This document shows positions 1 through 11,231 of a DNA stretch of 64,000 nucleotides, piece after piece (the first letter of the stretch is position 1; every line of letters begins with the position of its first letter). A program made the translations under genes and the position numbers. Source of the stretch: JACVRW01 sp963728495 (GTDB taxonomy: Bacteria; Actinomycetota; Thermoleophilia; Solirubrobacterales; Thermoleophilaceae); NCBI GenBank assembly GCA_963728495.1, contig CAVSKI010000011.1, positions 783,584-847,583 on the forward strand, written 5' to 3'. Under the pieces are notes generated by a model. That model saw only the letters and a program-made list of their open reading frames with translations, was not told the DNA's origin and made no database searches.

Positions 1-166
1 TCACGCTTGCCTCCTCGCGAGTGATGTCGCACAGGAGAACGTCGCCCTTGGGCTTGTGGGAAGCGCCGTGGAGATGGACCACGTTGATCACCGCCGGCGA
101 GGCGCACAGCAGCTCGAGCGCGTGGTGGGCAACGTCCTCGGGCGCGACGATGCGCAGGTGGATCAC
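1..166 (-). CDS. DUF389 family protein, N-terminal fragment cut by the window edge
   Basis: Reading from a GTG at 166, 55 codons run off the window start. The peptide begins VIHLRIVAPEDVAHHALELL and contains HGASHKPKGDVLLCDITRE. This matches the N-terminal ACT-like segment of DUF389 membrane proteins, which typically ends in GDVVLCDVARE; that family comparison is from memory. The GTG overlaps the TGA stop of the upstream thioesterase gene as GTGA (163-166), so the two are probably translationally coupled. Membrane segments would lie outside the window. The function of DUF389 proteins is not established. Confidence 0.6.
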   Translation of the reverse strand, partial: MIHLRIVAPEDVAHHALELLCASPAVINVVHLHGASHKPKGDVLLCDITREEASV

Positions 167-591
167 GAGACGGGCGCCGCGGCCGCGAAACGGCCAAGCC
201 CGTCGCGGACCTCCGCGGGCATCTCACGCGGCTGGAAGTCGCCGGGGTCGACGAAAACGTGACGAAGCCGTCCCTCGGCGAGCAGAGCACCGTCCTCGCA
301 GCGCTCGACTGCGATCTCCATGGTCATCGAGCTATCACCCAGGCGGGTGATCGAAGCCACGATCTCGATCTCGTCGTCGAAGCGGGCAGAAGCGCGATAT
401 CGGATCTGTGCCTCGGCCACCAACAGATCGATGCCGAGATCGTTGATCTGGGCGAACGGGCCCACGGCCTCGCGCCAGAGCTCCGTGAGCGCGTGGTCGA
501 AGTAGGCCAGGTAATTGGGGTAGAAGACGACGCCCTGCAGGTCGCATTCGGACCAACGCACGCGCAGGCGGTGGCGAAAGGGCTGGCCCAT
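163..591 (-). CDS. YbgC/FadM-like acyl-CoA thioesterase (hotdog fold)
   Basis: A protein of about 142 residues beginning MGQPFRHRLRVRWSECDLQG. The RVRWSECDxQGVVFYPNYLAYFD pattern near the N terminus is the 4-hydroxybenzoyl-CoA thioesterase/YbgC signature, with Asp as the expected catalytic residue. The family hydrolyses acyl-CoA thioesters in the cytosol; the substrate cannot be told from sequence. I chose the ATG at 591 over an upstream start at 630 because family homology begins there and a TACGCT box (598-603, minus strand) ends 6 nt before it, fitting a leaderless transcript. The stop overlaps the GTG of the DUF389 gene, so the pair forms an operon. Confidence 0.85.
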   Translation of the reverse strand: MGQPFRHRLRVRWSECDLQGVVFYPNYLAYFDHALTELWREAVGPFAQINDLGIDLLVAEAQIRYRASARFDDEIEIVASITRLGDSSMTMEIAVERCEDGALLAEGRLRHVFVDPGDFQPREMPAEVRDGLGRFAAAAPVS

Positions 592-597
592 CAGCGC

Positions 598-603
598 AGC
601 GTA
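598..603 (-). promoter_or_regulatory. Candidate -10 box TACGCT for the thioesterase gene
   Basis: TACGCT on the minus strand fits the actinobacterial TANNNT -10 consensus and lies 6 nt before the ATG at 591. No convincing -35 was seen. It supports a leaderless mRNA. Confidence 0.4.
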
Positions 604-624
604 GCGAGGAGGGCGGCGACCGAA

Positions 625-819
625 ATGCAAGAGAAGTTGCAGGAAATCGCGAGTTCCATCCGACGCCCGGCGTACCTTCCCGAACGCATGTTCCCTCAGC
701 TCAGAGAGCGAATCGGGCCGGCGCTCGACCTCTTCGTCGAGTTCTCAACTCTCGGCGAATACCGCCTGAACGCCGATGGCGTTCTGTGCGCCGCGAGTGC
801 CCTCACCCGCGGCTCCTGA
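625..819 (+). CDS. Possible small hypothetical protein (64 aa)
   Basis: An open frame from ATG 625 to TGA 819 runs divergently from the thioesterase gene. The peptide (MQEKLQEIASSIRRPAYLPE at the N terminus, then a region with ALDLFVEFSTLGEYRLNADG) has a balanced composition with charged helices, unlike the Arg/Pro/Gly-rich shadows common in this GC-rich DNA. A GGAGG lies about 12 nt before the ATG, rather far for a ribosome binding site. I do not recognise a family. It could still be a chance frame; it fills part of an otherwise empty 509-nt interval between 591 and 1101. Confidence 0.3.
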   Translation: MQEKLQEIASSIRRPAYLPERMFPQLRERIGPALDLFVEFSTLGEYRLNADGVLCAASALTRGS

Positions 820-1100
820 GTGCGAACCGCAGATGGGAGGCGCCGGCGCCACCCGGCCCGAAGCAGCCGGCTCGGCCGGCTGCGCAGGGTCCGGAACCGC
901 CGCGCGCGCTGCGGTCCGCCGCATTGTCGCGGGCGGAGCGGCCGGCAGTATGCCGGCTGCCACCCCCGCGGCCCGGCGGCCGTCGTCGGGAGCACCTCCG
1001 GCCTCCAAGCCGCGCCGGCCAGCCTGTGAGGGCAAGCCGGTGGCGGTGCCGGAGCAGCTCTGCCTGGCCGTGTGACCCGCGCGCTCCAGGGCACGGGCCC
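820..1100. other. Intergenic region with palindromes and no recognisable gene
   Basis: No convincing coding frame was found in this stretch. It contains the palindromic repeat at 851-894 and a second perfect hairpin at 939-955 (GCCGGCA, loop GTA, TGCCGGC). The DNA is low in complexity and rich in GCCGG blocks. Confidence 0.5.
851..894. repeat. Dispersed palindromic element, copy 1
   Basis: The core reads GAAGCAGCCGGC-TCG-GCCGGCTGCGCAGGG: a 9-bp stem with a 3-nt loop, flanked by further pairing bases (CCGG..CCC with GGGTCCGG). The same core recurs at 19738-19782, and a variant with compensated stem bases lies at 37146-37187. It has the look of a REP-like or structured-RNA element. Confidence 0.6.
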
Positions 1101-1496
1101 CTACTCCACGCGCTCGGCCACCCAGCGGTCGCCCTCCCGGACAATCACGACCCGGCATTCGCCATCCGCACCGACCGCCACGAACTGGGCCTGGTCCTCC
1201 TCTACGCCCGGCCGGTCGTCCACCAGCACGAGGTGAAGATCGGTGAAGTTCCAATCTCCACGGGCCTCGGCGATCGCCGTCCGGGCTGCCTCTTCCATCG
1301 CATCGCGATGCCAGCCACGATCGCTGGCCCGTGCCTGCTCGAGGGCCGCGTCGGCGTTCGCCACGTGTTCGGCGTAGGTGCCGGCCTGGCGGCGGTCACG
1401 CGCACGAGTGCCGAGCACGCCGCCGATGAAGAACAGAACCACCAGGACGCCCAGGACGATGAGGACTATTGCGATCGTGGAGAGAGCGAAGTACAC
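1101..1496 (-). CDS. Small membrane-anchored protein of unknown function
   Basis: About 131 residues. The N terminus is one strongly hydrophobic helix (VYFALSTIAIVLIVLGVLVV and on to GG), followed by a basic RARDRR stop-transfer and a soluble acidic domain of about 95 residues ending GDRWVAERVE. I see no known family motif. The topology suggests an N-terminal anchor with the soluble domain in the cytoplasm. I chose GTG 1496 because a TAGACT box (1507-1512) lies 10 nt upstream and the hydrophobic segment begins there; a TTG at 1523 would put the start inside the rRNA terminator. It lies just downstream of the rRNA operon on the same strand and appears to have its own promoter. Confidence 0.55.
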   Translation of the reverse strand: MYFALSTIAIVLIVLGVLVVLFFIGGVLGTRARDRRQAGTYAEHVANADAALEQARASDRGWHRDAMEEAARTAIAEARGDWNFTDLHLVLVDDRPGVEEDQAQFVAVGADGECRVVIVREGDRWVAERVE

Positions 1497-1506
1497 GAGC
1501 AGGGCA

Positions 1507-1512
1507 AGTCTA
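1507..1512 (-). promoter_or_regulatory. Candidate -10 box TAGACT for the small membrane protein
   Basis: TAGACTTGCC on the minus strand resembles the boxes before argH (TAGACTGCC), the GNAT gene (TAGATTGCC) and ilvB (TAGACTGCC). It lies 10 nt before the GTG at 1496. Confidence 0.4.
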
Positions 1513-1520
1513 GGGAGCAG

Positions 1521-1552
1521 CAAAAGCCGGGGCCGCCCCGAAGGACGGCCCC
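1521..1552 (-). terminator. Rho-independent terminator of the rRNA operon
   Basis: On the minus strand GGGGCCGTCC-TTCG-GGGCGGCCCC forms a 10-bp GC stem capped by a stable UUCG-type tetraloop (1529-1552), followed by GGCTTTTG. It begins only a few bases after the 5S 3' end, the usual place for an rRNA terminator. Confidence 0.85.
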
Positions 1553-1558
1553 AAGATA

Positions 1559-1676
1559 AATCGGCGGCGACCTACTCTCCCAGTCCCTTTCGGGTCAAGT
1601 ACCATCGGCGCTGAGGGGCTTAACTGCTCTGTTCGGAATGGGAAGAGGTGTCTCCCCCTCGCTATCACCACCGAAA
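1559..1676 (-). rRNA. rrf: 5S ribosomal RNA
   Basis: The minus strand reads TCGGTGGTGATAGCGAGGGG at the 5' side, CCCATTCCGAACAGAGCAG in loop B/C, and GGGAGAGTAGGTCGCCGCCGA at the 3' side. The ends pair as UCGGUGG with CCGCCGA. Length is about 115-118 nt. It is the last gene of the operon, before the terminator at 1521-1552. The ends are approximate by a few bases. Confidence 0.92.
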
Positions 1677-1724
1677 ATTGGCGAGACGAGTCGAGCCGAA
1701 CGCTCGCTCCCGCCCTCGCCGAAG

Positions 1725-1762
1725 CTTGAAAACTGCACAGCCGACCGCACGGCGGAAGATCA
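1725..1762 (-). other. 23S processing stem, trailer arm
   Basis: Bases 1725-1740 (CTTGAAAACTGCACAG on the plus strand) are the exact reverse complement of 4859-4874 before the 23S gene. Bases 1753-1762 (CGGAAGATCA) pair with 4831-4840. The two arms would form the long RNase III-type duplex that brackets pre-23S RNA. Confidence 0.75.
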
Positions 1763-1768
1763 AAAAAT

Positions 1769-4779
<3,011 letters not shown>

Positions 4780-4830
4780 TGATCGTCTATAGCCGGCGCG
4801 TCGCCTTTCGACTGCGCACCGGCGAAAACG

Positions 4831-4874
4831 GTGATCTTCCGTTTTGTTGTTTGGCCAACTGTGCAGTTTTCAAG
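4831..4874 (-). other. 23S processing stem, leader arm
   Basis: Contains the 16-nt block 4859-4874 and the 10-nt block 4831-4840, which pair with 1725-1740 and 1753-1762. It lies in the 16S-23S spacer. No tRNA gene is visible in the spacer (4780-5043). Confidence 0.75.
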
Positions 4875-4910
4875 GTCCGGCGAGGGCGCAACCGGAGGGA
4901 TTCCCCGGCT

Positions 4911-4967
4911 GGTCTCTCAAAACTCAGCAGTGCAACGCCGCCCGCAAGACAAGCTTGCGCTGCGGCG
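4911..4967 (-). other. 16S processing stem, trailer arm
   Basis: The plus-strand sequence from GGTCTCTCAAAACTCAGC through the TTGCGCTGCGGCG block is, with a few mismatches, the reverse complement of the leader arm at 6807-6878. The pairing is nested in two blocks: 4911-4934 with 6855-6878, and 4934-4967 with 6807-6841. This is the arrangement expected of a pre-16S RNase III stem. Confidence 0.75.
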
Positions 4968-5042
4968 CCAGGCCCGGTCGACATTTCGGGACGCCGGGTG
5001 GCCAGAAGGCCGGCCCGACGGACTCGTCCGAGACGAGCTCCC

Positions 5043-6588
<1,546 letters not shown>

Positions 6589-6660
6589 AAGTCTGGCGTG
6601 GTATCAAATCCAGCCGGCGCGAGGGATACCCCGTGCCGACCGGCTCCACTGTCAGATCAG

Positions 6661-6696
6661 CGCCGCAGCCCAAGCCTTAGCTTGCGAGGCGGCGTT
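6661..6696 (-). repeat. Duplicate of part of the 16S leader processing arm
   Basis: CGCCGCAGCCCAAGCCTTAGCTTGCGAGGCGGCGTT differs from 6807-6842 at only a few positions. The two direct copies lie about 146 nt apart in the 16S leader. Either could pair with the single trailer arm at 4934-4967, and each holds its own small hairpin (CAAGC..GCTTG). Confidence 0.7.
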
Positions 6697-6806
6697 CAGA
6701 GAGATGTCAAGTCGTGATGCCTCCGCGCACACTTGCGGAAGGCTGGACCTGACGGGTCTTGTTCAGGCCCTGTCCTAAAGACAGGGTCGAACCTGGGCGA
6801 CCATTT

Positions 6807-6878
6807 CGCCGCAGCACAAGCTTTAGCTTGCGAGGCGGCGTTTTTAAGGTCGCGTGCACTGCTGAGTTTTCAAAGACC
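6807..6878 (-). other. 16S processing stem, leader arm
   Basis: Two blocks, 6807-6841 and 6855-6878, are complementary to the 16S trailer arm at 4911-4967. The arm begins about 44 nt after the start point implied by the promoter at 6929-6958. Confidence 0.75.
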
Positions 6879-6928
6879 GTGCGCCCTCAGGGGTGGGGTC
6901 GCCACCGGCGCCTGAAGCGCGACGGACC

Positions 6929-6958
6929 AGTGTAGCACCGGCCTCAGCCCTTACGCAA
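6929..6958 (-). promoter_or_regulatory. Candidate rRNA operon promoter
   Basis: On the minus strand TTGCGT (6958-6953) is followed by an 18-nt spacer and TACACT (6934-6929). It is the only good sigma70-type pair I found between tyrS and 16S. The -35 hexamer falls inside the last codons of tyrS. A TTGACA at 6707-6712 lacks a -10 at normal spacing. Confidence 0.55.
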
Positions 6959-8119
6959 GCGCTTGAAGCGCCGGCGCCCAAGTTGGAGCACCGCCCCGTC
7001 GAGCCGGTCCGGGGGCAAATCGAGCTCCGACCCGTCGAGCGGCTCGCCGTCCAGCTTGACCGCGGCCTGGGCCAGCATACGGCGCCCCTCGGAGCGCGAG
7101 ATGCCGAAGGCGTCGGCCAGGAGCGCGGGCAGGTGCACCGCCTGCTCCCCGTTGGCCTGGAAGGCGAACTCATCGATCTGCTCGGGCAGCTCGCGTCGCA
7201 CGTGCAGCGTGTCGAAGCGCTCCTGCGCTTCCTCTGCCGCCGCAGTGCCGTGGAGACGCGCGGTCAGCTCGAGCGCCATCGCGCGCTTGGCGTCCCGGGG
7301 AGGGAGCGCGGTGTCGAGGGGCGAGTCCAGCAACAGCGAGGCGTAGACCTCCAGCGCCTCGTCGGGCACGCGCATCAGCTTGCCGTACACGTCCTCGGGG
7401 GGGTCGTCGACCCCCACGTAGTTGCCCAGCGACTTGGACATCTTCTGAACGCCGTCGGTGCCGGGCAGGATCGGCATCGTGAGAATCGACTGCGGGTCGA
7501 CCCCATAGGCTCTCTGTATCTCGCGAGCGAGGAGCACGTTGAACTTCTGGTCGGTCGCCCCGAGCTCGATGTCGGAGCGAACGGCAACCGAGTCGTAGCC
7601 CTGCATGAGCGGATAGAGCAGCTCGAGGATCGAGATGGGCTCGCGGGCGGCATAGCGCTGTGCGAAGTCGTCGCGTTCGAGCAGTTGGGCAACCGTCGAT
7701 GTGCGCGCGAGCGCAAACAGTTCCTCCATCGGCATGTCGAGCCACTCGCCGTTGCGCCGCACCTCTGTCCGGGAGCGGTCGAGCACCTTGAAAGCCTGTT
7801 CCTCGTAGGTCTCGGCGTTGCGGTCGATCTCCGCCGGGTCCACGAACGGCCGCATCGAGGAGCGCCCGCTCGGGTCCCCCACCCGCGCCGTGTAGTCGCC
7901 GACGATCAGCACGACCTGGTGGCCCAGGTCCTGAAACTCGCGCAGTTTGCGCAGCACCACCGTGTGACCGAGGTGGATGTCGGGCGTGGTCGGGTCCACG
8001 CCAAGCTTCACCCGCAGCGGCCGATCCAGGCCCAGCTGGCGTTCGAGCTCGCCTCCGGGGAGCGCGTCGACGGCATTACGGGTGAGGAAACGGGCCGCCT
8101 CGGACGGGGAATCCGTCAT
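6944..8119 (-). CDS. tyrS: Tyrosyl-tRNA synthetase
   Basis: About 391 residues. This class I aminoacyl-tRNA synthetase charges tRNA-Tyr in the cytosol. The HIGH-type motif is HLGH at residues 49-52, preceded by KLGVDPTTPDI; the KMSKS loop is QKMSKSLGN near residue 226. An S4-type RNA-binding domain fills roughly the last 60 residues, with the basic tail RRRFKRLRKG. The length fits the shorter TyrS type. I chose ATG 8119 (MTDSPSEAARF) over 8143 because a TAGCAT box ends 7 nt before it. The gene is divergent from the penicillin-binding protein gene, and its last codons overlap the rRNA promoter. Confidence 0.95.
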   Translation of the reverse strand: MTDSPSEAARFLTRNAVDALPGGELERQLGLDRPLRVKLGVDPTTPDIHLGHTVVLRKLREFQDLGHQVVLIVGDYTARVGDPSGRSSMRPFVDPAEIDRNAETYEEQAFKVLDRSRTEVRRNGEWLDMPMEELFALARTSTVAQLLERDDFAQRYAAREPISILELLYPLMQGYDSVAVRSDIELGATDQKFNVLLAREIQRAYGVDPQSILTMPILPGTDGVQKMSKSLGNYVGVDDPPEDVYGKLMRVPDEALEVYASLLLDSPLDTALPPRDAKRAMALELTARLHGTAAAEEAQERFDTLHVRRELPEQIDEFAFQANGEQAVHLPALLADAFGISRSEGRRMLAQAAVKLDGEPLDGSELDLPPDRLDGAVLQLGRRRFKRLRKG

Positions 8120-8126
8120 CGGGCCA

Positions 8127-8132
8127 ATGCTA
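8127..8132 (-). promoter_or_regulatory. Candidate -10 box TAGCAT for tyrS
   Basis: TAGCAT fits TANNNT and lies 7 nt before ATG 8119, implying a leaderless or nearly leaderless tyrS mRNA. No clear -35 was seen. Confidence 0.4.
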
Positions 8133-8208
8133 GACTGCCGCACTCGCTGGGCGCCCGGTCAGTAGGCCGTGCGAGGGGCGCCAGAAGCCGCCGTTACAGC
8201 TCGCACGC

Positions 8209-10641
8209 ATGCGCGATACCCCTCTGCCGGGGCGCTCAAAGCTCACAATGCCCGAGCCGCCGACTTCCATCCAAGACTTCACGCCCCAGCGCGGGCCCCG
8301 CTTCGTGCGCGCGGGCCAAACTCCGCCGCCCCCTCCTCCTCCGGACCCGGTCAAGCCGAGGCTCAAGAAGTTCCGGCTGTTCTCCGTGGTCGCCGGCCTG
8401 TCGATCATCGCGGCGATCTCGACCGTCTTCGGCATGCTGATGGCGGTGGCCAGCGACCTGCCGTCGCTCGACAACCGGGCCGAGCTGCGGGCGGCTGAGA
8501 ACTCGGTCCTGTTCGCCGATGGGCCCGGATGCAACAAGATGAGCGAGGCGCGCGCCAACGTCGACTGCCGGATCGCCAAGCTCACCGGCAACCTCAATCG
8601 CATCCTCGTCGACGAGCGCGACGTCTCGCCGTACCTCAAGAACGCCGTGATCGCCATCGAGGACCGCCGTTTCTACGAGCACGAGGGCGTCGACTACACG
8701 GGTATCGCCCGCGCGCTGTGGCAGGACATCCGCCGCCGTCAGGCGGTTCAGGGCGGTTCCACGATCACCCAGCAATTCGTGAAGAACGCGCTCTCCGCAC
8801 AGGGAGACCGCTCGGTGTTCCAGAAGCTGCGCGAGTCCGCGCTGGCCTACCACCTCGAGCGCGAATGGCCGAAGGAGCGAATACTCACTCAGTACCTCAA
8901 TACCGTTTATTTCGGTAACGGCGCGTACGGCATCGAATCCGCCATGCGCACCTATTTCGGTGACGGTGACGAGCCGGACGAGCTGCGCACGGCCGGCGAG
9001 GACACCGCCCTCTCCTACCAGCCCGTTCCCGAAGACGACGTGGTGGCCGAGGATTCGCGCGAGGTGTTCGACGTCGAGCCCGCGGAGGCCGCGCTGCTGG
9101 CGGGAATGATCGCATCGCCGAGTCTGTACGACCCGGTCGAGAATCCGGCCAAGGCGAAGGCCCGGCGCGACCTCGTGCTGACCCGCATGCTCGAGCAGAA
9201 GATGATCACCCGGGCTCAGTACAAGCAAGCGCTGATCACCTCCCTGCCCGACGAGGACCAGGTCGACCCGCCCGACGTGGAGTCCGAGCAGCCCTACTTC
9301 ACCACCTGGATGACCGAGCACCTGATCGACGAGTACTCGGCAAGTGTGGTGTTCGGAGGAGGGCTCGACGTGAAGACAACGATCGATCCCGAGCTTCAGA
9401 CCGCGGCCGAGAACGCGATCGCCGGCCGCCTGGCCGGCATCGGGCCCAGCGCCTCGCTGGTGGCGATCGACAACGACACCGGCGAGGTCAAGGCGATGGT
9501 GGGCGGCACGGACTACGACGCCACCCCGTTCAACCTGGCCACCAACGGCCACCGCCAGCCCGGCTCGGCCTTCAAGCCGTTCATCCTCGTGCGCGCGCTC
9601 GCGGACGGGATTGACCCCAACAGCACGTGGGCCTCCCAGCCCAAGCAGCTTCCCTTCATCGGCGAGAAGGGACCGGAGCTCTTCAAGGTGTCCAACTACG
9701 AGGACTCCTACCTCGGCTCCGCCTCGCTGTGGTCGGCCACCGCCACCTCCGACAACTCGGTGTTCGCCGAGCTCGGCATGGAGGTAAAGCCCAAGCGGGT
9801 GGCCAGGATGGCCAAGCGGATGGGAATCAAGACCGACCTCTCGACCAACCCGGCGATGCTGCTCGGAGGCCTCGAGGAGGGCGTGACCGCACTCGAGATG
9901 GCCTACGCCTACTCAACCCTGGCCAACAACGGCAAGCGCGTGTCCGGCACCCTGGCGCCGAACAACAGAGGGCCGGTGGCCATCGAGGAAGTACGCGGGC
10001 CCAACGGGACTGAGGAGAACGAGCCCGTGACCAAGCAGGTGATCCCCCCCGACGTCGCCCAGACGGCCAAGGACATGCTCGGGCTGGTCGTGAGCAGCGG
10101 CACCGGCAAGTCCGCCCAGGTGGGCGACGAGAACATCTGGGGCAAGACGGGAACGACCGAGAACTACGGCGACGCCTGGTTCGCCGGCGGCAACGATGAG
10201 ATGACCGTGGCGGTATGGGTCGGATACGCCGATCGCGTGCAGGCGATGGAGTACGAGCACGCCGGTCCGGTGGCGGGCGGGACGTTCCCGGCCGAGATCT
10301 TCCACGACTTCATGACCCAGTGGGTCTCGATGCGCGACACTCGCCGAGTCGCGCTGAGAGCGGCGAGGCTGAGCAAGGACGGCGACAGCGACACCGACAC
10401 CGACACCTACGTACCTCCGACCACCGTCGACCCGAACGCGCTGCCGCCGGCCGACCAAAGCGTGCCCACCACCCCGTCCGAGCCGACGGACGGCGAGCAG
10501 CCCGAAGCGGCCCCGGAACCCGATGCCCCCGCCGAACCGCCGGTTCCCGAAACTCCCGTGCCGGCCGAGCCGGCGCCCCCGGTCACGCCGCCCAGCGGCG
10601 AGGGCGGAAGCGGCGGCGGCGGCGTAGCCCCGGTGCCCTAG
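8209..10641 (+). CDS. Class A penicillin-binding protein (transglycosylase/transpeptidase)
   Basis: Up to 810 residues. A Pro-rich cytoplasmic tail is followed by one membrane anchor (about residues 62-85, VVAGLSIIAAISTVFGMLMA). The glycosyltransferase 51 domain has catalytic EDRRFYEHEGVD near residue 151 and GGSTITQQFVKN near 185. The transpeptidase domain has SAFK (nucleophile Ser about 452), SDN about 514 and KTGTTE about 646. The C-terminal 100 residues are Pro/Glu/Thr-rich, likely a disordered wall-spanning tail. It polymerises and crosslinks peptidoglycan. The start could instead be MPEPP at 8248; neither start has a clear ribosome binding site. Its stop shares a CTAG palindrome with the convergent glycosylase gene. 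Confidence 0.93.
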   Translation: MRDTPLPGRSKLTMPEPPTSIQDFTPQRGPRFVRAGQTPPPPPPPDPVKPRLKKFRLFSVVAGLSIIAAISTVFGMLMAVASDLPSLDNRAELRAAENSVLFADGPGCNKMSEARANVDCRIAKLTGNLNRILVDERDVSPYLKNAVIAIEDRRFYEHEGVDYTGIARALWQDIRRRQAVQGGSTITQQFVKNALSAQGDRSVFQKLRESALAYHLEREWPKERILTQYLNTVYFGNGAYGIESAMRTYFGDGDEPDELRTAGEDTALSYQPVPEDDVVAEDSREVFDVEPAEAALLAGMIASPSLYDPVENPAKAKARRDLVLTRMLEQKMITRAQYKQALITSLPDEDQVDPPDVESEQPYFTTWMTEHLIDEYSASVVFGGGLDVKTTIDPELQTAAENAIAGRLAGIGPSASLVAIDNDTGEVKAMVGGTDYDATPFNLATNGHRQPGSAFKPFILVRALADGIDPNSTWASQPKQLPFIGEKGPELFKVSNYEDSYLGSASLWSATATSDNSVFAELGMEVKPKRVARMAKRMGIKTDLSTNPAMLLGGLEEGVTALEMAYAYSTLANNGKRVSGTLAPNNRGPVAIEEVRGPNGTEENEPVTKQVIPPDVAQTAKDMLGLVVSSGTGKSAQVGDENIWGKTGTTENYGDAWFAGGNDEMTVAVWVGYADRVQAMEYEHAGPVAGGTFPAEIFHDFMTQWVSMRDTRRVALRAARLSKDGDSDTDTDTYVPPTTVDPNALPPADQSVPTTPSEPTDGEQPEAAPEPDAPAEPPVPETPVPAEPAPPVTPPSGEGGSGGGGVAPVP

Positions 10642-11231
10642 GCCGCCGCGCGGCGCATGGCCGCCGGCCACGGTCGCGACACGTAGCGGCTGTCGGCATC
10701 GCAGAAGCGCCACGGGAGCTCGGCCGCCTTGGTGATGCCGATCCGCTCCCCCACGACGATGCGCGGCTCGCGGTGACCGCGCTCGCGCGCGAGGACCTCG
10801 ATCGGGCCGTCCACCAGCGACGTCCCGTTGAGCGAGAGACCGACCCCCAGCGCCTGGGTGAGCTTGCCCGGCCCGGAGCAGAGGTCTCCGAGGCGCTCGA
10901 GCCCGCGCCGCTCGCGCATCTCGCTCACCCCGTCGGTCGGCTCGAGCGCGCGAATCAGGACCGCGGCGCCCACTCCCTCGTTCTCGGACACCGCGTTGAG
11001 CAGAGCGTGAATGCCGTAGGAGAAGTAGACGTACGCTCGCCCCGGCTCCCCGAACAGGATGTGCGTACGCCCGGTGATGCCGACGTGGGCATGGCAGGCG
11101 GGCTCATCCATGTGGTAGCTCTCGGTCTCCACGATCCGGCCTGCGCTCTCGCCATGGCGCACCGTGCAGCCGATCAGATCTCGCGCCACGGCGTGCACCG
11201 AGCGGGCGTAGAAGTCGAGGCGGGGCCTCAT
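10638..11231 (-). CDS. DNA-3-methyladenine glycosylase (AAG/MPG family)
   Basis: About 197 residues. It removes alkylated purines in base-excision repair. The start MRPRLDFYARSVHAVARDLI and the block ESYHMDEPACHAHVGITGRT are characteristic of the AAG family, as are YVYFSYGIHALLNAVSE and CSGPGKLTQALGV; Glu of GRIVETESY is the expected catalytic acid. The length is normal for bacterial members. The ATG at 11231 overlaps the argH stop as ATGA, so it is translated from the argH transcript. Pairing a repair enzyme with argH has no obvious metabolic logic. Confidence 0.92.
   Translation of the reverse strand: MRPRLDFYARSVHAVARDLIGCTVRHGESAGRIVETESYHMDEPACHAHVGITGRTHILFGEPGRAYVYFSYGIHALLNAVSENEGVGAAVLIRALEPTDGVSEMRERRGLERLGDLCSGPGKLTQALGVGLSLNGTSLVDGPIEVLARERGHREPRIVVGERIGITKAAELPWRFCDADSRYVSRPWPAAMRRAAA

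Noticed and set aside
851..894. Insertion sequence
   Set aside because: The repeat is about 45 nt with no transposase frame; it is a small palindromic element, not an IS.
6707..6712. TTGACA as the -35 of the rRNA promoter
   Set aside because: No -10 at 16-19 nt; the element lies in the processing leader, and the pair at 6929-6958 fits better.
6893..8440. A 515-codon frame antisense to tyrS
   Set aside because: It mirrors the tyrS codons in GC-rich DNA; its product is His/Val/Arg-rich with no domain, while tyrS is certain.
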